A stretch of DNA of 64,000 nucleotides from Rhineura floridana (GCF_030035675.1 NC_084481.1:46777399-46841398), one strand, 5' to 3'; counted from the first letter of the stretch, positions 23,595 to 34,939 are shown. The notes: generated by a model from the sequence alone, not told the origin. Translations and numbers: made by a program.

Positions 23595-23955
23595 TGTTGA
23601 CATGTGTGCGTTGTTGCGTGAAACAGCATACGTTACGTTGGAGTTAAGTTGCTCAAGAAACTTCTCAGATGCATTAGATCAGGTTAAGAGTCTTTTATTA
23701 AGACATTATGGCTTAAGGCTTTAAGATCCCCCCCTCTAGGAGAGAAGTTCTCAGTTCAAAGACATTACACAGAAGACTCAGCTCAACACAGATAGCTGCT
23801 AGAACTCTCCCAGTCTATCTTGATGCTGCCATGACAATGGCCTTGGCTATCCGTTCCCAGACTGGGCAAAGACATAACTTCTCTTAGCTACAGATTTCCA
23901 CACTTTCAGACTTGATGGAAAAACACTCAGTGACAGTGTGGTTCAGTGGTCAACA
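23595..23955 (-). mobile_element. Ty1/copia 3' LTR
   Basis: The 361-bp direct repeat begins TGTTGACATGTGTGCG and ends GTGGTCAACA, with TGTTGA...TCAACA termini. The twin is at 26623..26983 and also 361 bp. By eye the two differ at four positions, all transitions (about 1.1%), so the insertion is recent on an evolutionary scale. The polypurine tract of the element abuts it at about 23958..23972. Confidence 0.93.
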
Positions 23956-26622
23956 ATCTCCCCTTTTCCCCATCATGTCTGTAATTCATTACAACAATTA
24001 CAATAATACATTTCTACAATACATCTTGCAATACAGCTTACATTTCAGTACAGTTCAGAACATCTCTGCACATTTAGCTAAAACTTTATTCAATCAAACT
24101 TTGGCTGTACACATGTCAAATACAAAGTGTCAGGATCCATTTCCACCAGTTTATGCATTCCAGGACTGGTAATTACCCCCACAGTATATCTTTCTGGCGG
24201 TTTCCCTATGTTTACTCTTGTAGAATGTTTTAATGGCACTAGGGCTTCTGCTCTCTCTGCCTCCCCATCTGTGCTTGTGCTTGGCACAGCCTGCGCAGGA
24301 GATTCCATTTCCTCAGCCTTACGTTTCTTTGATCTTCGTTTCCCACAAATGAGCTCATTTAACGCATCTCTGAGTGGAATATGTGTGCCCTCCAGTTTAA
24401 TGTCTAGATTTGGCTTAAATGATTGTGCTTGTGTGTCATCTGACCCTGTAAGAACAACTGTTTCCCTTTGATCCCAAGGCTTTTCTGAGACTTTAATGCT
24501 TCTGCTCAGAATTAATTGCTGTGTTTCTGGACACCAAACTCTGAAATATGCATTCTGAAATCCCAAAACAAAACCTTGCAGTGCTCTGGGCGCAAGCTTG
24601 CCCCTCCTTTTTCCCTGTGGAATGTGGATCCAGCATCTTGCCCCGAATTTTTGAATGTGTTGTATTTTTGGTTTTCTGCCAGTGATTTTCTCATAAGGAG
24701 ACATTCCAAGTGCACTGTGTAATACCCTGTTGTGAATATAATTCGCATAAAGAATTGCTTCTGCCCAGAAAGAATTCCCTAAACTGCAATCCATTAACAT
24801 GGCTCTCATTGCTTCCTGCAGCACCCTGTTTTTTCTCTCTGCAGTTCCATTGGAAAACGGGCTGTATGGAGCAGTAAAATTCTGTTTTATTCCCTTACTC
24901 TCAAGGAAGTCACTCAATGCTTTACTCGTGAATTCCCCCCCCCTGGTCTGAGCGTATAGCCCCCACTGTGGTGCCATGTTGAGTTTCGATTCTCTTAATG
25001 AACAGTTTCAGCTTTTGCTCAGCTTCACTTTTATGCTTTAACAGAAAAACATGACAAAATCTTGAAAAATCATCCACCAGTACCATGAAGAATTTCGCAC
25101 CTCCACGTGAAGCATTTATTGGCCCTGATAAATCAACATGAACTAGCTGGTAGGGAGCTGTTGTGGTTCTTTCAGCCTCCCGGTTAATTGGTGCAATAGT
25201 CATTTTAGCTTTATGACAAGAATCACAATCCATTAACTGTCCACAATCTCTTAAACGCATGTCTTCACTATGCATTGGGGTTTTCTTAATCGTGTCAAGG
25301 TTTGCATGCCCCAGCCTTTGATGCCATTCATGGACGCAGCCCTGATGTACCTGTGCCTCAGCATTTAACACAGCACACCCTGCTTGACTGCTCTTTATTA
25401 CAAACTGTGAATCATTAAGGCTTCCCTGCAAACACACTTGATCTCCCCTCATTACATAACATTTGTCTTTGTGGAACAATACAGAAAAATCACAACTCAC
25501 CAGTTTTCTGACTGACAAAATGTTATGAGCTAATTCTGGAACAAACAAACCTTCTGAAAGTATTCCCAGTTTATCAAATCTCACCAGTCCTCGGGCTTCC
25601 ACGCTCTTCTGCGATCCATCCGCAAGTAAAACAAAGTCCTGCTCATTTGTAGACGTGTAAAACAAACTCCCGTCTTTAATTAATATATGGCTTGCCCCGC
25701 TGTCAACAATCCAGTTAACAGGTCCTAAATCTTGAGACTTCTGTTTACAAACAAAGTTCACACTTCCCTGCTTCAAGCCGCCGTCCCTGGAGTTTCGCTT
25801 AACCGCACAGTCTCTTTGAAGATGCCCACGAGCCCCACAGGCATAACAAGATTTCAGACGTTGCTGTTCTTGCTTGTTTTCCTGTCTGCTGCTGCTTTCC
25901 TCTTTCAGCTTGGCTCTTTGCTTTTCCTCAGCACTTTTCGCCTCTTGTCTCCGCTGCCATTCCTGGGTCAGCTTTTCCTCAATAAATGCAACGTTCAGAC
26001 CTCCGTCAGGCATGGCTTCGAAAGCCATGACCATATTATTCCAAGTCCCATCGAGCGAAGCCAGGATCAGATAGGTCTTCTGAAGTTCAGAGTGCTCGAC
26101 GCCTCGGTCCGTCAGCTCAGCAAACAAACGTCTGAATTCCGTGAGATGCTCACTCATTTCGCACTCACCCGTGAAGCGCATCTGGTAAAGCTTCCGTGCC
26201 AAACACAATCTAGATCCCGCAGTCTGTTGCACATGAATGCCTTCCAACACGTCCCACATCTGTTTGGCGTTTGTAACATCTCTCACGTGTAGAAGTTGAG
26301 AGTCTGATAGAGCCAGAAGTATAAAAGCTTGCGCCTTCTGATCTCTACGCGTCCAGGCCGCGGTCAGTACCGCCGGAGGGGGTCCATCTATAATGTCCCA
26401 TAAATCCTCTTTTATCAGCAAAGCCCTCATCCTCGGCTTCCAGCTGGCAAAATTCTTTTCCGTCAATCTTTCCATTGGCGTGCCTCCCCCAGACAGGTTT
26501 ACAGCCATGTTGCTCACCTCTGTCTGGTACAATCAATCAAGCTGCCCTCTGGAACTCCGTCTGCCTTTCAGACCAGCAACTTACTCTTGTGTAACACGCT
26601 GTGGATCTGGGCCCATAACCCT
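23956..26622 (-). mobile_element. Ty1/copia internal region (gag, protease, integrase)
   Basis: Fossil copia-type internal region on the minus strand. Parts recognised between 26532 and 24090 are a copia-type gag domain (WKPRMRALLIKEDLWDIIDG), a CCHC zinc knuckle (CYACGARGHLQRDC), an aspartic protease (WIVDSGAS), the integrase zinc-binding region (HQRLGHANLDTIKK, CDSCHKAKM), the integrase core (HVDLSGPI, FMVLVDDFSR) and the post-integrase linker (STRVNIGKPPERYTV). A priming site lies next to the 5' LTR and a polypurine tract next to the 3' LTR. The copy is broken, with at least two breaks, and does not look whole. Confidence 0.92.
26607..26622 (-). other. Copia primer-binding site, initiator tRNA-Met half
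   Basis: Directly inside the 5' LTR the plus strand reads CTGGGCCCATAACCCT. This is the anticodon stem-loop sequence of vertebrate initiator tRNA-Met, so the element strand is complementary to an internal piece of that tRNA. Priming by a tRNA-iMet half is known for copia of Drosophila and relatives; its use here is inferred from position and sequence. Confidence 0.8.
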
Positions 26623-26983
26623 TGTTGATGTGTGTGCGTTGTTGCGTGAAACAGCATACGTTACGTTGGAGTTAAGTTGCTCAAGAAACTTCTCAGATGC
26701 ATTAGATCAGGTTAAGAGTCTTTTATTAAGACATTATGGCTTAAGGCTTTAAGATCCCCCCCTCTAGGAGAGAAGTTCTCAGTTCAAAGACATTACACAG
26801 AAGACTCAGCTCAACACAGATAGCTGCTAGAACTCTCCCAGTCTATCTTGATGCTGCCATGACAACGGCCTTGGCTATCCGTTCCCAGACTGGGCAAAGA
26901 CATAACTTCTCTTAGCTACAGATTTCCACACTTTCAGACTTGATGGAAAAACACTCAGTGACAGTGTGGTTCAATGGTCAACA
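26623..26983 (-). mobile_element. Ty1/copia 5' LTR
   Basis: The 361-bp twin of 23595..23955. The 5-bp target duplication ACCAG is at 23590..23594 and 26984..26988, inside the L2-type LINE. Confidence 0.93.
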
Positions 26984-27655
26984 ACCAGAGCATGGACAAC
27001 TGAGGTGAGGTCCTCCCTGTCCAGATAGGGACGTAGCTGGGTTACCAACCGAAGTTGGTAGAACGCATTCCGTGCCACCGAGGCTACTTGAGCCTCGAGT
27101 GACAGGGAAGGATCTAAGAGTACTCCCAGACTACGAACCCACTCCTTCAGGGGGAGTGTAACCCCGTCCAAAACAGGGTGCATATCTACCATTTGATCAG
27201 AGGAATCACCCACCAACAGCATCTCAGTCTTGTCTAGATTTAGCCTCAGTTTATTAGCTCTCATCCAGTCCATTATCGCAGCCAGGCAACGGTTCAGCAC
27301 ATTGACAGCCTCACCTGAAGAAGATGAAAAGGAGAAATAGAGCTGCGTGTCATCAACGTAGTGGTGGCAGCGCACTCCAAAACTCCTGATGACCGCACTC
27401 AGCGGCTTCATGTAGATGTTAAAAAGCATGGGGGACAGAACTGACCCCTGCGGGACTCCACATTGGAGAGCCCACGGTGTCGAGCAATGTTCCCCAAGCA
27501 CTACCTTCTGGAGACGACCCACCAGGTAGGAGTGGAACCACTGCCAAGCAGTGCCCCCAACTCCCAACTCCACGAGCCTCTCCAGAAGGATACCATGGTC
27601 GTTGGTATCGATTGTATCGATGACAGTAGGGGGTTGCCGTATCAGTCAAGATTTG
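26984..27655 (-). mobile_element. L2-type LINE, 5' half (right of the copia insertion)
   Basis: Continues the LINE of 22987..23594. The frame reads WFHSYLVGRLQKVVLGEH, GVPQGSVLSPMLFNIYMKPL, then YVDDTQLYF where the copy at 17513 has YADD; this is probably decay of the active-site box. SLGVLLDPSLSLEAQVASVA follows. The 5' edge near 27655 is a truncation. Confidence 0.88.
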
Positions 27656-28522
27656 TTTTACTTTAGAGGGGTGGGGCCAAGAGTATAATTTGAGGAGGGA
27701 AGAAAGGGGACAAGGGGCTCAGGAATAGCCTGTGCCCCAGGGCCCCCAGAAACCTAGAGCTGGTCCTGGTAGGACTCATAGGTGAGCCTGCCATTTCCCC
27801 CCTATACATGCAAATTGCTTATCCTCTGTGCTAAAGATATTCCCTTGGCAGTACGATCGGAAGCAACAGATATCATGGGATTTCCACTCTGCACAATGTT
27901 CTATAATTAAAAAAAAAAAAGAACTTTGCAGTCCTGGTGAATAACTGGAAGCCCCTAATGCTTTGGAGGCAATTTTCCTAAGTAATTTGTAAAACAAATA
28001 AATTGGGATGTACAAGGAAGAAAACTGAGAAGACAAGATAAAGGGCTTCAGTTTTCATGGCAGCTCATATGACATCTTCCATGAAAAAATAACGCCTGTA
28101 TGACAAGAGTTACTTGAAAGAAACTAATTCTTCAATCTACCCACACAAAAGGCTTAATTGTGTAATTTGTTGACAGAGGAAAGGCCACCTAAAACCAGTT
28201 GAGAAACACTAGCAGTGCTATAAATCAATACAGCTGACTTCCTTGATTTATGGTGTGTGACTTTCGAATGTCTGGTGCAAGATCTGAATATAGCTTATTT
28301 AATTACTCTACTTGACCTCTCTGGAAACAGAGTAAACGTCTTTACAAAATCCCTGATGCAGAACTATCCTCAGATGTGCTCATTCCATAATTTCACACGT
28401 TCAGCATTTCCTTATAAAGGCATTTTGATGGATTGTAACATTTTGATCCTCCACAGTCTTATGACTTAACAGAAATTAAATCTTTCATTTAAAATTTTCT
28501 GTTTGATTATGCAATCCTATGC
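27656..28522. other. No feature recognised
   Basis: A GC-rich patch at 27656..27780 may be a decayed short transposon. The rest is AT-rich and unassigned. Confidence 0.4.
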
Positions 28523-28530
28523 ACAAGTAC

Positions 28531-28870
28531 TAGGGTTGCCAGGTTCATGGCCTGAGACTGATCCTGTCTCTTTAGGAGAAGAGAAAGTCAGCCATGTGCA
28601 GGTGTTCTTGCAAAGCTGTAAGGGGGAAAACCACAAGATGGAATTCTCCCTTCCCCCTGCACAACTTTTAAAGATACAAAAGACTTCTTGGAGGCTGGGC
28701 CTGGCAACCAAGAGGTCTTCTGTATCTTTAAAAGTTGTGCAGGGGGGGAAGGGAGAATTCCACCTTGTGGTCTTTCCCATTACAGGGTTGCAAGAACACC
28801 TGCACTTGGCTGACTTTCTCTTCTCCTAAAGAGACAGGATCAGTCTCAGGCCATGAACCTGGCAACCCTA
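28531..28870. mobile_element. 340-bp hairpin hAT-type MITE, copy A
   Basis: Near-perfect inverted repeat. Arms of about 160 bp start TAGGGTTGCCAGGTTCATGG and end CCATGAACCTGGCAACCCTA, around a centre at about 28692..28708. A perfect 8-bp target duplication ACAAGTAC lies at 28523..28530 and 28871..28878. Copies B (42092) and C (51891) have the same length and arms. Non-coding; the open frames on both strands are a by-product of the palindrome. Confidence 0.9.
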
Positions 28871-29004
28871 ACAAGTACCCAGGAGTAAGTCTATGAGACA
28901 TTTATATAGATATGCACAGGACTGTACTGTTTAACGTATAAATAAATAATTTGCAAAGAAATACTATGTGTGTCCACTCAGAAGTATCCCCAGGTAACTG
29001 TGTA

Positions 29005-29180
29005 TAGCAGAGCTGAGGAACATTTTTTAGCCCAAGGGCTACATTTCCTTCTGGGCAATCTTCCAAGAGCCAAATGCCAGTGGTGGGTGGGGCCAGAAGC
29101 AAAATTCGGTGAAGCAATGAATGTAAATTTTACCTCTGTGTAGTAGGCTAGTTTCTACACAAACTCCTCTATCCTTCAAA
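29005..29180 (+). mobile_element. hAT-like MITE end fragment
   Basis: CAGAGCTGAGGAACATTTTT, TAGCCCAAGGGCTACATTTC and TTCTGGGCAATCTTCC correspond, reversed, to 45205..45382. The CAGAG...GGAAC style of terminus fits hAT-group MITEs. It adjoins the CR1 at 29186. Confidence 0.5.
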
Positions 29181-29363
29181 AGAGGAAACTTCACAAAAAT
29201 GAGGGAATTGGTAAAAAGAAAGCTGAAAAACAAAGTCCAGAAGGTTACATCACTCAGAAATGCTTGGAAGTTGTTTAAAAACACTATATTAGAAGCTCAA
29301 CTGGAGTGCATACCGCATATCAGAAAAGGTACTGCCAGGGCCAAGAAGATGCCAGCATGGTTA

Positions 29364-29857
29364 ACGAGCAAAGTCAAGGAAGCTCTTAGAGGCAAAAAGT
29401 CTTCCTTCAGAAAATGGAAGTCTTGTCCGAATGAAGAAAATAAAAAAGAACACAAACTCTGGCAAAAGAAATGCAAGAAGACAATAAGGGATGCTAAAAA
29501 AGAATTTGAGGAGCACATTGCTAAGAACATAAAAGCCAACAACAAAAAATTCTATAAATACATTCAAAGCAGGAGACCATCTAGAGAGGCGATTGGACCC
29601 TTGGATGATAACGAGCAAAGTAAAGGAAGTTCTTAGAGGCAAAAAGTCTTCCTTCAAAAAATGGAAGTCTTGTCCAAATGAAGAAAATAAAAAAGAACAC
29701 AAACTCTGGCAAAAGAAATGCAAGAAGACAATAAGGGATGCTAAAAAAGAATTTGAGGAGCACATTGCTAAGAACATAAAAACCAACAACAAAAAATTCT
29801 ATAAATACATTCAAAGCAGGAGACCATCTAGGGAGACAATTGGACCCTTGGATGATA
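29364..29857 (+). repeat. 247-bp tandem duplication inside the CR1
   Basis: Unit 1 is 29364..29610 and unit 2 is 29611..29857, each starting ACGAGCAAAGT and ending TTGGATGATA. By eye there are about 8 differences in 247 bp (about 3%). The duplicated part encodes the lysine-rich stretch before the reverse transcriptase (KKCKKTIRDAKKEFEEHIAK). 247 is not a multiple of 3, so it shifts the frame. Confidence 0.9.
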
Positions 29858-31044
29858 AGGGAGTCAAAGGTGTACTAAAGAACGATAAGGAGATTGCAGA
29901 GAAGCTAAATGAATTCTTTGCATCTGTCTTCACAGTGGAAGATATAGGGCAGATCCCTGAACCTGAACTAACATTTGCAGGAAGGGATTCTGAGGAACTG
30001 AGACAAACAGTGGTAACGAGAGAGGAAGTTCTAAGCTTAATGGACAATATAAAAACTGACAAATCACCGGGCCCGGATGGCATCCACCCGAGAGTTCTCA
30101 AAGAACTCAAATGTGAAATTGCTGATCTGCTAACTAAAATATGTAACTTGTCCCTTGGGTCCTCCTCCGTGCCTGAGGACTGGAAAGTGGCAAATGTAAC
30201 GCCAATCTTCAAAAAGGGATCCAGAGGGGATCCTGGAAATTACAGGCCAGTTAGCTTAACTTCTGTCCCTGGAAAACTGGTAGAAAGTATTATTAAAGCT
30301 AGATTAACTAAGCACATAGAAGAACAAGCTTTATTGAAGCAGAGCCAGCATGGCTTCTGCAAGGGAAAGTCCTGTCTCAGTAACCTATTAGAATTCTTTG
30401 AGAGTGTCAACAAGCATATAGATAGAGGTGATCCAGTGGACATAGTGTACTTAGACTTTCAAAAAGCGTTTGACAAGGTACCTCACCAAAGGCTTCTGAG
30501 GAAGCTTAGCAGTCATGGAATAAGAGGAGAGGTCCTCTTGTGGATAAGGAATTGGTTAAGAAGCAGAAAGCAGAGAGTAGGAATAAACGGACAGTTCTCC
30601 CAATGGAGGGCTGTAGAAAGTGGAGTCCCTCAAGGATCGGTATTGGGACCTGTACTTTTCAACTTGTTCATTAATGACCTAGAATTAGGAGTGAGCAGTG
30701 AAGTGGCCAAGTTTGCTGATGACACTAAATTGTTCAGGGTTGTTAAAACAAAAAGGGATTGCGAAGAGCTCCAAAAAGACCTCTCCAAACTGAGTGAATG
30801 GGCAGAAAAATGGCAAATGCAATTCAATATAAACAAGTGTAAAATTATGCATATTGGAGCAAAAAATCTGAATTTCACATATACGCTCATGGGGTCTGAA
30901 CTGGCGGTGACCGACCAGGAGAGAGACCTCGGGGTTGTAGTAGACAGCACGATGAAAATGTCGACCCAGTGTGCGGCAGCTGTGAAAAAGGCAAATTCCA
31001 TGCTACCGATAATTAGGAAAGGTATTGAAAATAAAACAGCCGAT

Positions 31045-32985
31045 GTGGACTTCCGGGAAGGGTGACTTCGCTTGTGCCTGCTTTTGGGACGGGCTCCCGC
31101 CTCAAAAGAAGCTTATTCAGATATAAATCAGTCAGAACATTTTTTTTTTTGACTGATGAAATTTCTCCCGGGCAGGGAGAAACGTAGAGATCAACCTCAA
31201 AAGCCTGTTTTTGTTGGGAGGACTGGATTTCATTAATTTATGAGATAAGGTCCAGCCAACAATGCCGGACGGACTTCCTAACAAGCTCTATCTGCTTAAG
31301 CGATACGTTTATCTTTTCTTTAAAGAGAGAACGGACTAACAGGCAAGCACCCTTCTTTCTATTATTTTTTTTACTTGGTTTAAATTGTTGCAGCAAAAGG
31401 AGATTTGTCAGATTGATCGGCTTTGGACAACTTCTGGGTGAGATATAGCTCTTCTCTGTTATTCACGAAATTAACAGCTTATCTCTGTTTCTGTCGCAAA
31501 AAGCTGTCCTGGAAGTGCATTCTAAAGATAATAAACAGAAGAGGGATTTCTATTCCTGATTTCTATTCCGAGGAATATTATATTGTCTGGGACTATTCTC
31601 TTTTTGGTCTATTTTATTTTGACGAATCTGCTTCTTCACGACGCCACTAACTGTTTTGATGCTGGGAACTAAATTTGTTTTGCATTCTTGAACATAGAGA
31701 GATAAGGCAGGTTGCTCTGTTTATACTGTGATGTCATCAAGCCTGGAATATTAACCCAATTGTTGCTGAAATAAGAAGTGGTTCTTCTTTATTTTTGTTT
31801 TGCTTTGTTTTCGTGGTTTTAAAAATGGCAATCAAGAAAGTGGCTGAGAATCTGGAAGTAATTATGTTTCAGAAAATAATGGATGAGATTGAGATAATGA
31901 AACAAACCCTGCGACAGGGTAGTAAGGAGCTGAAAATTGAACTGAGCAAAATGACGCAGGAGCTTAAAGAAATAGGGGATCCTGTGAGAGAGGAGAATGA
32001 GATCAGAGATGAGAAAAGAAAAAATAAAGGGAAGATACAAGCCCTGGAGATTGGAACAAATGTGGAATTGGAAAAAGATCTGGAGTTTATGGATTTTAGA
32101 AATAAAATCTACTGTTTGGAATTTAACGTTATCTCTGAAGAAATTAATGAAGATATTAGAGATAAAGTTATCAATGGCTTGGATAATCTTCTGGACTGGA
32201 ATGATGTGATGGAGCTTGATATAGAGAAAATCTATGGAATTAACTGCAGCCATGTGACAATGGAAAAACTCTTAAGAGATGAGCCAGTGCATTTTGTAAA
32301 AAAGAACACAGATATGACTTTACAACAGTATTTCAGCAACTTATTCAGAATGGATGGCAAGAAAATATTTGGGATAGAGGAAATTCCCATCAGACTCTTA
32401 TTATATGACTATGGCTACAACAGCAAGATTATTATGGAATACTGATAATGGAAGATTGGACACTGAAATTACTGGACTTAACAGGACTATTGAAGATGGA
32501 AGATGGAACTAATAGGGATAATGGAATAATGGCTATTGAAATTATTGGACCTAACAGATTCTGATGAGATGGATTAATCGAAATGTTTATTTGGACTATG
32601 GTTATGACAATAAGATTATTATAATTATTAACGAGATGGATTAATTGACATGTTTATTTGGAGAAAAATTGATAGATATATTTCTTAAAGAATTGAAACC
32701 TCTCTTTGACTTTTTGTGGAAAGAATAAAGTAATGTTTATGAGATTTGATGATTAATTAAGATAACTACTGGAGGAAAGTGATTTTATAATATGATTTAA
32801 GAGACAGGATTGTTATATATTGTAGACCTATAACTGATTTGATATGTGACAAATGGGAAGTCAACATTTTATTTTTTTTTGTTTAATCATTTTTGTTTTG
32901 TTTTGTATTTTGTCTTTGAATGTTTTATGATTTTGTTTTCTATGTTTTATGAAAATTTGAATAAAAATTATTGTAAAAAAAAAAA
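31045..32985 (+). mobile_element. L1-type element carrying only ORF1 (half-L1-like)
   Basis: A 1941-bp insertion in the CR1. The flanking 18-bp duplication GAAAATAAAACAGCCGAT (31027..31044 and 32986..33003) and an 11-A tail show target-primed insertion. It has about 780 bp of 5' UTR, one ORF (31825..32445) and about 540 bp of 3' region ending TTGAATAAAAATTATTGT before the A tail. No endonuclease or reverse transcriptase is encoded, so it would need L1 proteins in trans. The layout is like mammalian HAL1 elements. Confidence 0.85.
31825..32445 (+). CDS. L1 ORF1-like RNA-binding protein (206 aa, element-encoded)
   Basis: An intact frame within the L1-type insertion. Residues about 5-90 are charged and helix-prone, consistent with a coiled coil (IMDEIEIMKQTLRQGSKELK, KMTQELKEIGD). 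From about residue 98 the pattern FMDFRNKIYCLEFNVISEEI, DIEKIYGINC and EPVHFVKKN follows the L1 ORF1p RRM-like domain, and IFGIEEIPIRLLL resembles the start of its C-terminal domain. At 206 codons it is shorter than mammalian ORF1p (about 340), and the C-terminal domain appears cut short. The start ATG at 31825 was chosen because the frame's upstream part is hydrophobic and unlike ORF1. Assignment to L1 rests on pattern recognition. Confidence 0.7.
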   Translation: MAIKKVAENLEVIMFQKIMDEIEIMKQTLRQGSKELKIELSKMTQELKEIGDPVREENEIRDEKRKNKGKIQALEIGTNVELEKDLEFMDFRNKIYCLEFNVISEEINEDIRDKVINGLDNLLDWNDVMELDIEKIYGINCSHVTMEKLLRDEPVHFVKKNTDMTLQQYFSNLFRMDGKKIFGIEEIPIRLLLYDYGYNSKIIMEY

Positions 32986-33924
32986 GAAAATAAAACAGCC
33001 GATATCATAATGCCGTTGTATAAATCTATGGTGCGGCCGCATTTGGAATACTGTGTACAGTTCTGGTCGCCTCATCTCAACAAGGATATTATAGAGTTGG
33101 AAAAGGTTCAGAAGAGGGCAACCAGAATGATCAAGGGGATGGAGCGACTCCCTTACGAGGAAAGGTTGCAGCATTTGGGGCTTTTTAGTTTAGAGAAAAG
33201 GCGGGTCAGAGGAGACATGATAGAAGTGTATAAAATTATGCATGGCATTGAGAAAGTGGATAGAGAAAAGTTCTTCTCCCTCTCTCATAATACTAGAACT
33301 CATGGACATTCAAAGAAGCTGAATGTTGGAAGATTCAGGACAGACAAAAGGAAGTACTTCTTTACTCAGCGCATAGTTAAACTATGGAATTTGCTCCCAC
33401 AAGATGCAGTAATGGCCACCAGCTTGGACGGCTTTAAAAGAAGATTAGACAAATTCATGGAGGACAGGGCTATCAATGGCTACTAGCCATGATGGCTGTG
33501 CTCTGCCACCCTAGTCAGAGGCAGCATGCTTCTGAAAACCAGTTGCCGGAAGCCTCAGGAGGGGAGAGTGTTCTTGCACTCGGGTCCCGCTTGCGGGCTT
33601 CCCCCAGGCACCTGGTTGGCCACTGTGAGAACAGGATGCTGGACTAGATGGGCCACTGGCCTGATCCATCAGGCTCTTCTTATGTTCTTATGATCTTATG
33701 TTCTTAGGGTTGCCATATTCCAGTTCCACAAATCCAGCATGCTAATTTGCATATTATGCAAATTATTTGCATATTATTTGCATATTAATATTTGGATTAT
33801 CCAGTTGTTTTATTCTTGTGCCTAGGAATTACCACCAAAAACTGGGGAAAGATGTGAGAAATCTTTTTTTGAAAAGCAACATTTTCAGCCTTAAATGCCT
33901 AGAGTCTAGTTTCCAACACTATGG

Positions 33925-34080
33925 AATATTGATTGATTGATTAAGAGGATTTATATCCTGCCCTTTTGCTGTTAAAAACAGAGCTCAGCACAGCTTACAA
34001 ATATAATAAAAACAATAAAAATACACAATCAATATAAAAACATAAAAAAACACAAAATAGCAACAAACATAAAATAAGTC
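33925..34080 (-). mobile_element. LINE tail fragment within the large hAT-like element
   Basis: (ATTG)n, then AGGATTTATATCCTGCCCTT and AACAGAGCTCAGCACAGCTT resemble a reversed L2-type 3' end. Confidence 0.5.
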
Positions 34081-34939
34081 AGGGCAGCAGTATGGTTAAC
34101 CTTTGCTGGTCATTGACTGAAATAAACTTATTTACATTTTTTTTGTATGGTTAACCATTACATATACGATATATTTCAAAGATGTGGTGGGTGGAGAAAA
34201 ACAAGAAGCCAAAATGTTAGGAAAAGGAGTCTTTCACACCACATGCTCCGTTCTAAATACTGTTGCAGCAAGTTTTACAGGTTCCTCCAGTATTCCACTG
34301 GTGCAGGCACTCAGACTTTCAAAGTATCTGTATGTTTCTTAGGTTTTATAAAAGCAGAGCTTTGCTTAACTCAAAATTTCTTCTCCATTTGATCAACCAC
34401 ATCTACACAGTTTCCACCTCCATACTCAAAATGAAACTGGGCCTGGAAGTGTGCAACAACCCCACACATACCTTGCTAATTAGATTACCAATGCCAGGAT
34501 GTCTGTCTTATCGACTACTCTCCTGCTCCACTGCCACCCCCCACCGGGCATCATGAAAGACCCAGTCCTGGGCTTAGAAAGAAAATAAATATCTGGTCCT
34601 CTTCAAAGTATTCATCAGCCTCTTGTTTTAATTAAAATAATAATTATAAATTCTTGCTCTTATCACTAATGGGAGTTAATTACTTTACATATGCTGCTGT
34701 TGCTTCTATGGCTGTAACGGAGTGAGGTTAAAGATAGGTGAAATGCAAATAGGAAAAAAACAACACAAAAGGCAGTAACACTTTCCTAAACGTAATACCA
34801 TACCAACCACAACAAGATTCCTGTGAGTAAGGCAGAAAACTCAGCATCCCACAACCAGTCAGGATTCATAACCAAAACCCCAAACTAAAAAAATCCTAGC
34901 AGCCAGTCAGCCAAGGTCACAGAAATCTCCATACAGCAC

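Larger units (their letters stand above)
29186..33706 (+). mobile_element. Long CR1 LINE, 5'-truncated, split by an L1-type insertion
   Basis: The largest LINE in the window (about 2.6 kb without the insert). The main frame 29593..31065 covers the linker and reverse transcriptase: DKSPGPDGIHPRVLKEL, WKVANVTPIFKKG, YLDFQKAFDKVPHQRLL, SGVPQGSVLGPVLFNLFIND and the active site FADDTK (30712..30729). The frame resumes after the insert at 33010..33486 with MVRPHLEYCVQFWSPHL and LGLFSLEKRRVRGDMIEVYK, hallmarks of CR1. The 3' UTR ends in TTATGTTC-type repeats, as is usual for CR1. The long open frames suggest moderate age. A 247-bp direct duplication breaks the 5' part. Confidence 0.93.

Noticed and set aside
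29297-29814. Hydrophobic minus-strand frames (LLVFMFLAMCSSNSFLASLI and repeats)
   Set aside because: These are the reverse complement of the lysine-rich CR1 coding strand. AAA/AAG runs give TTT/CTT, which read as phenylalanine and leucine.
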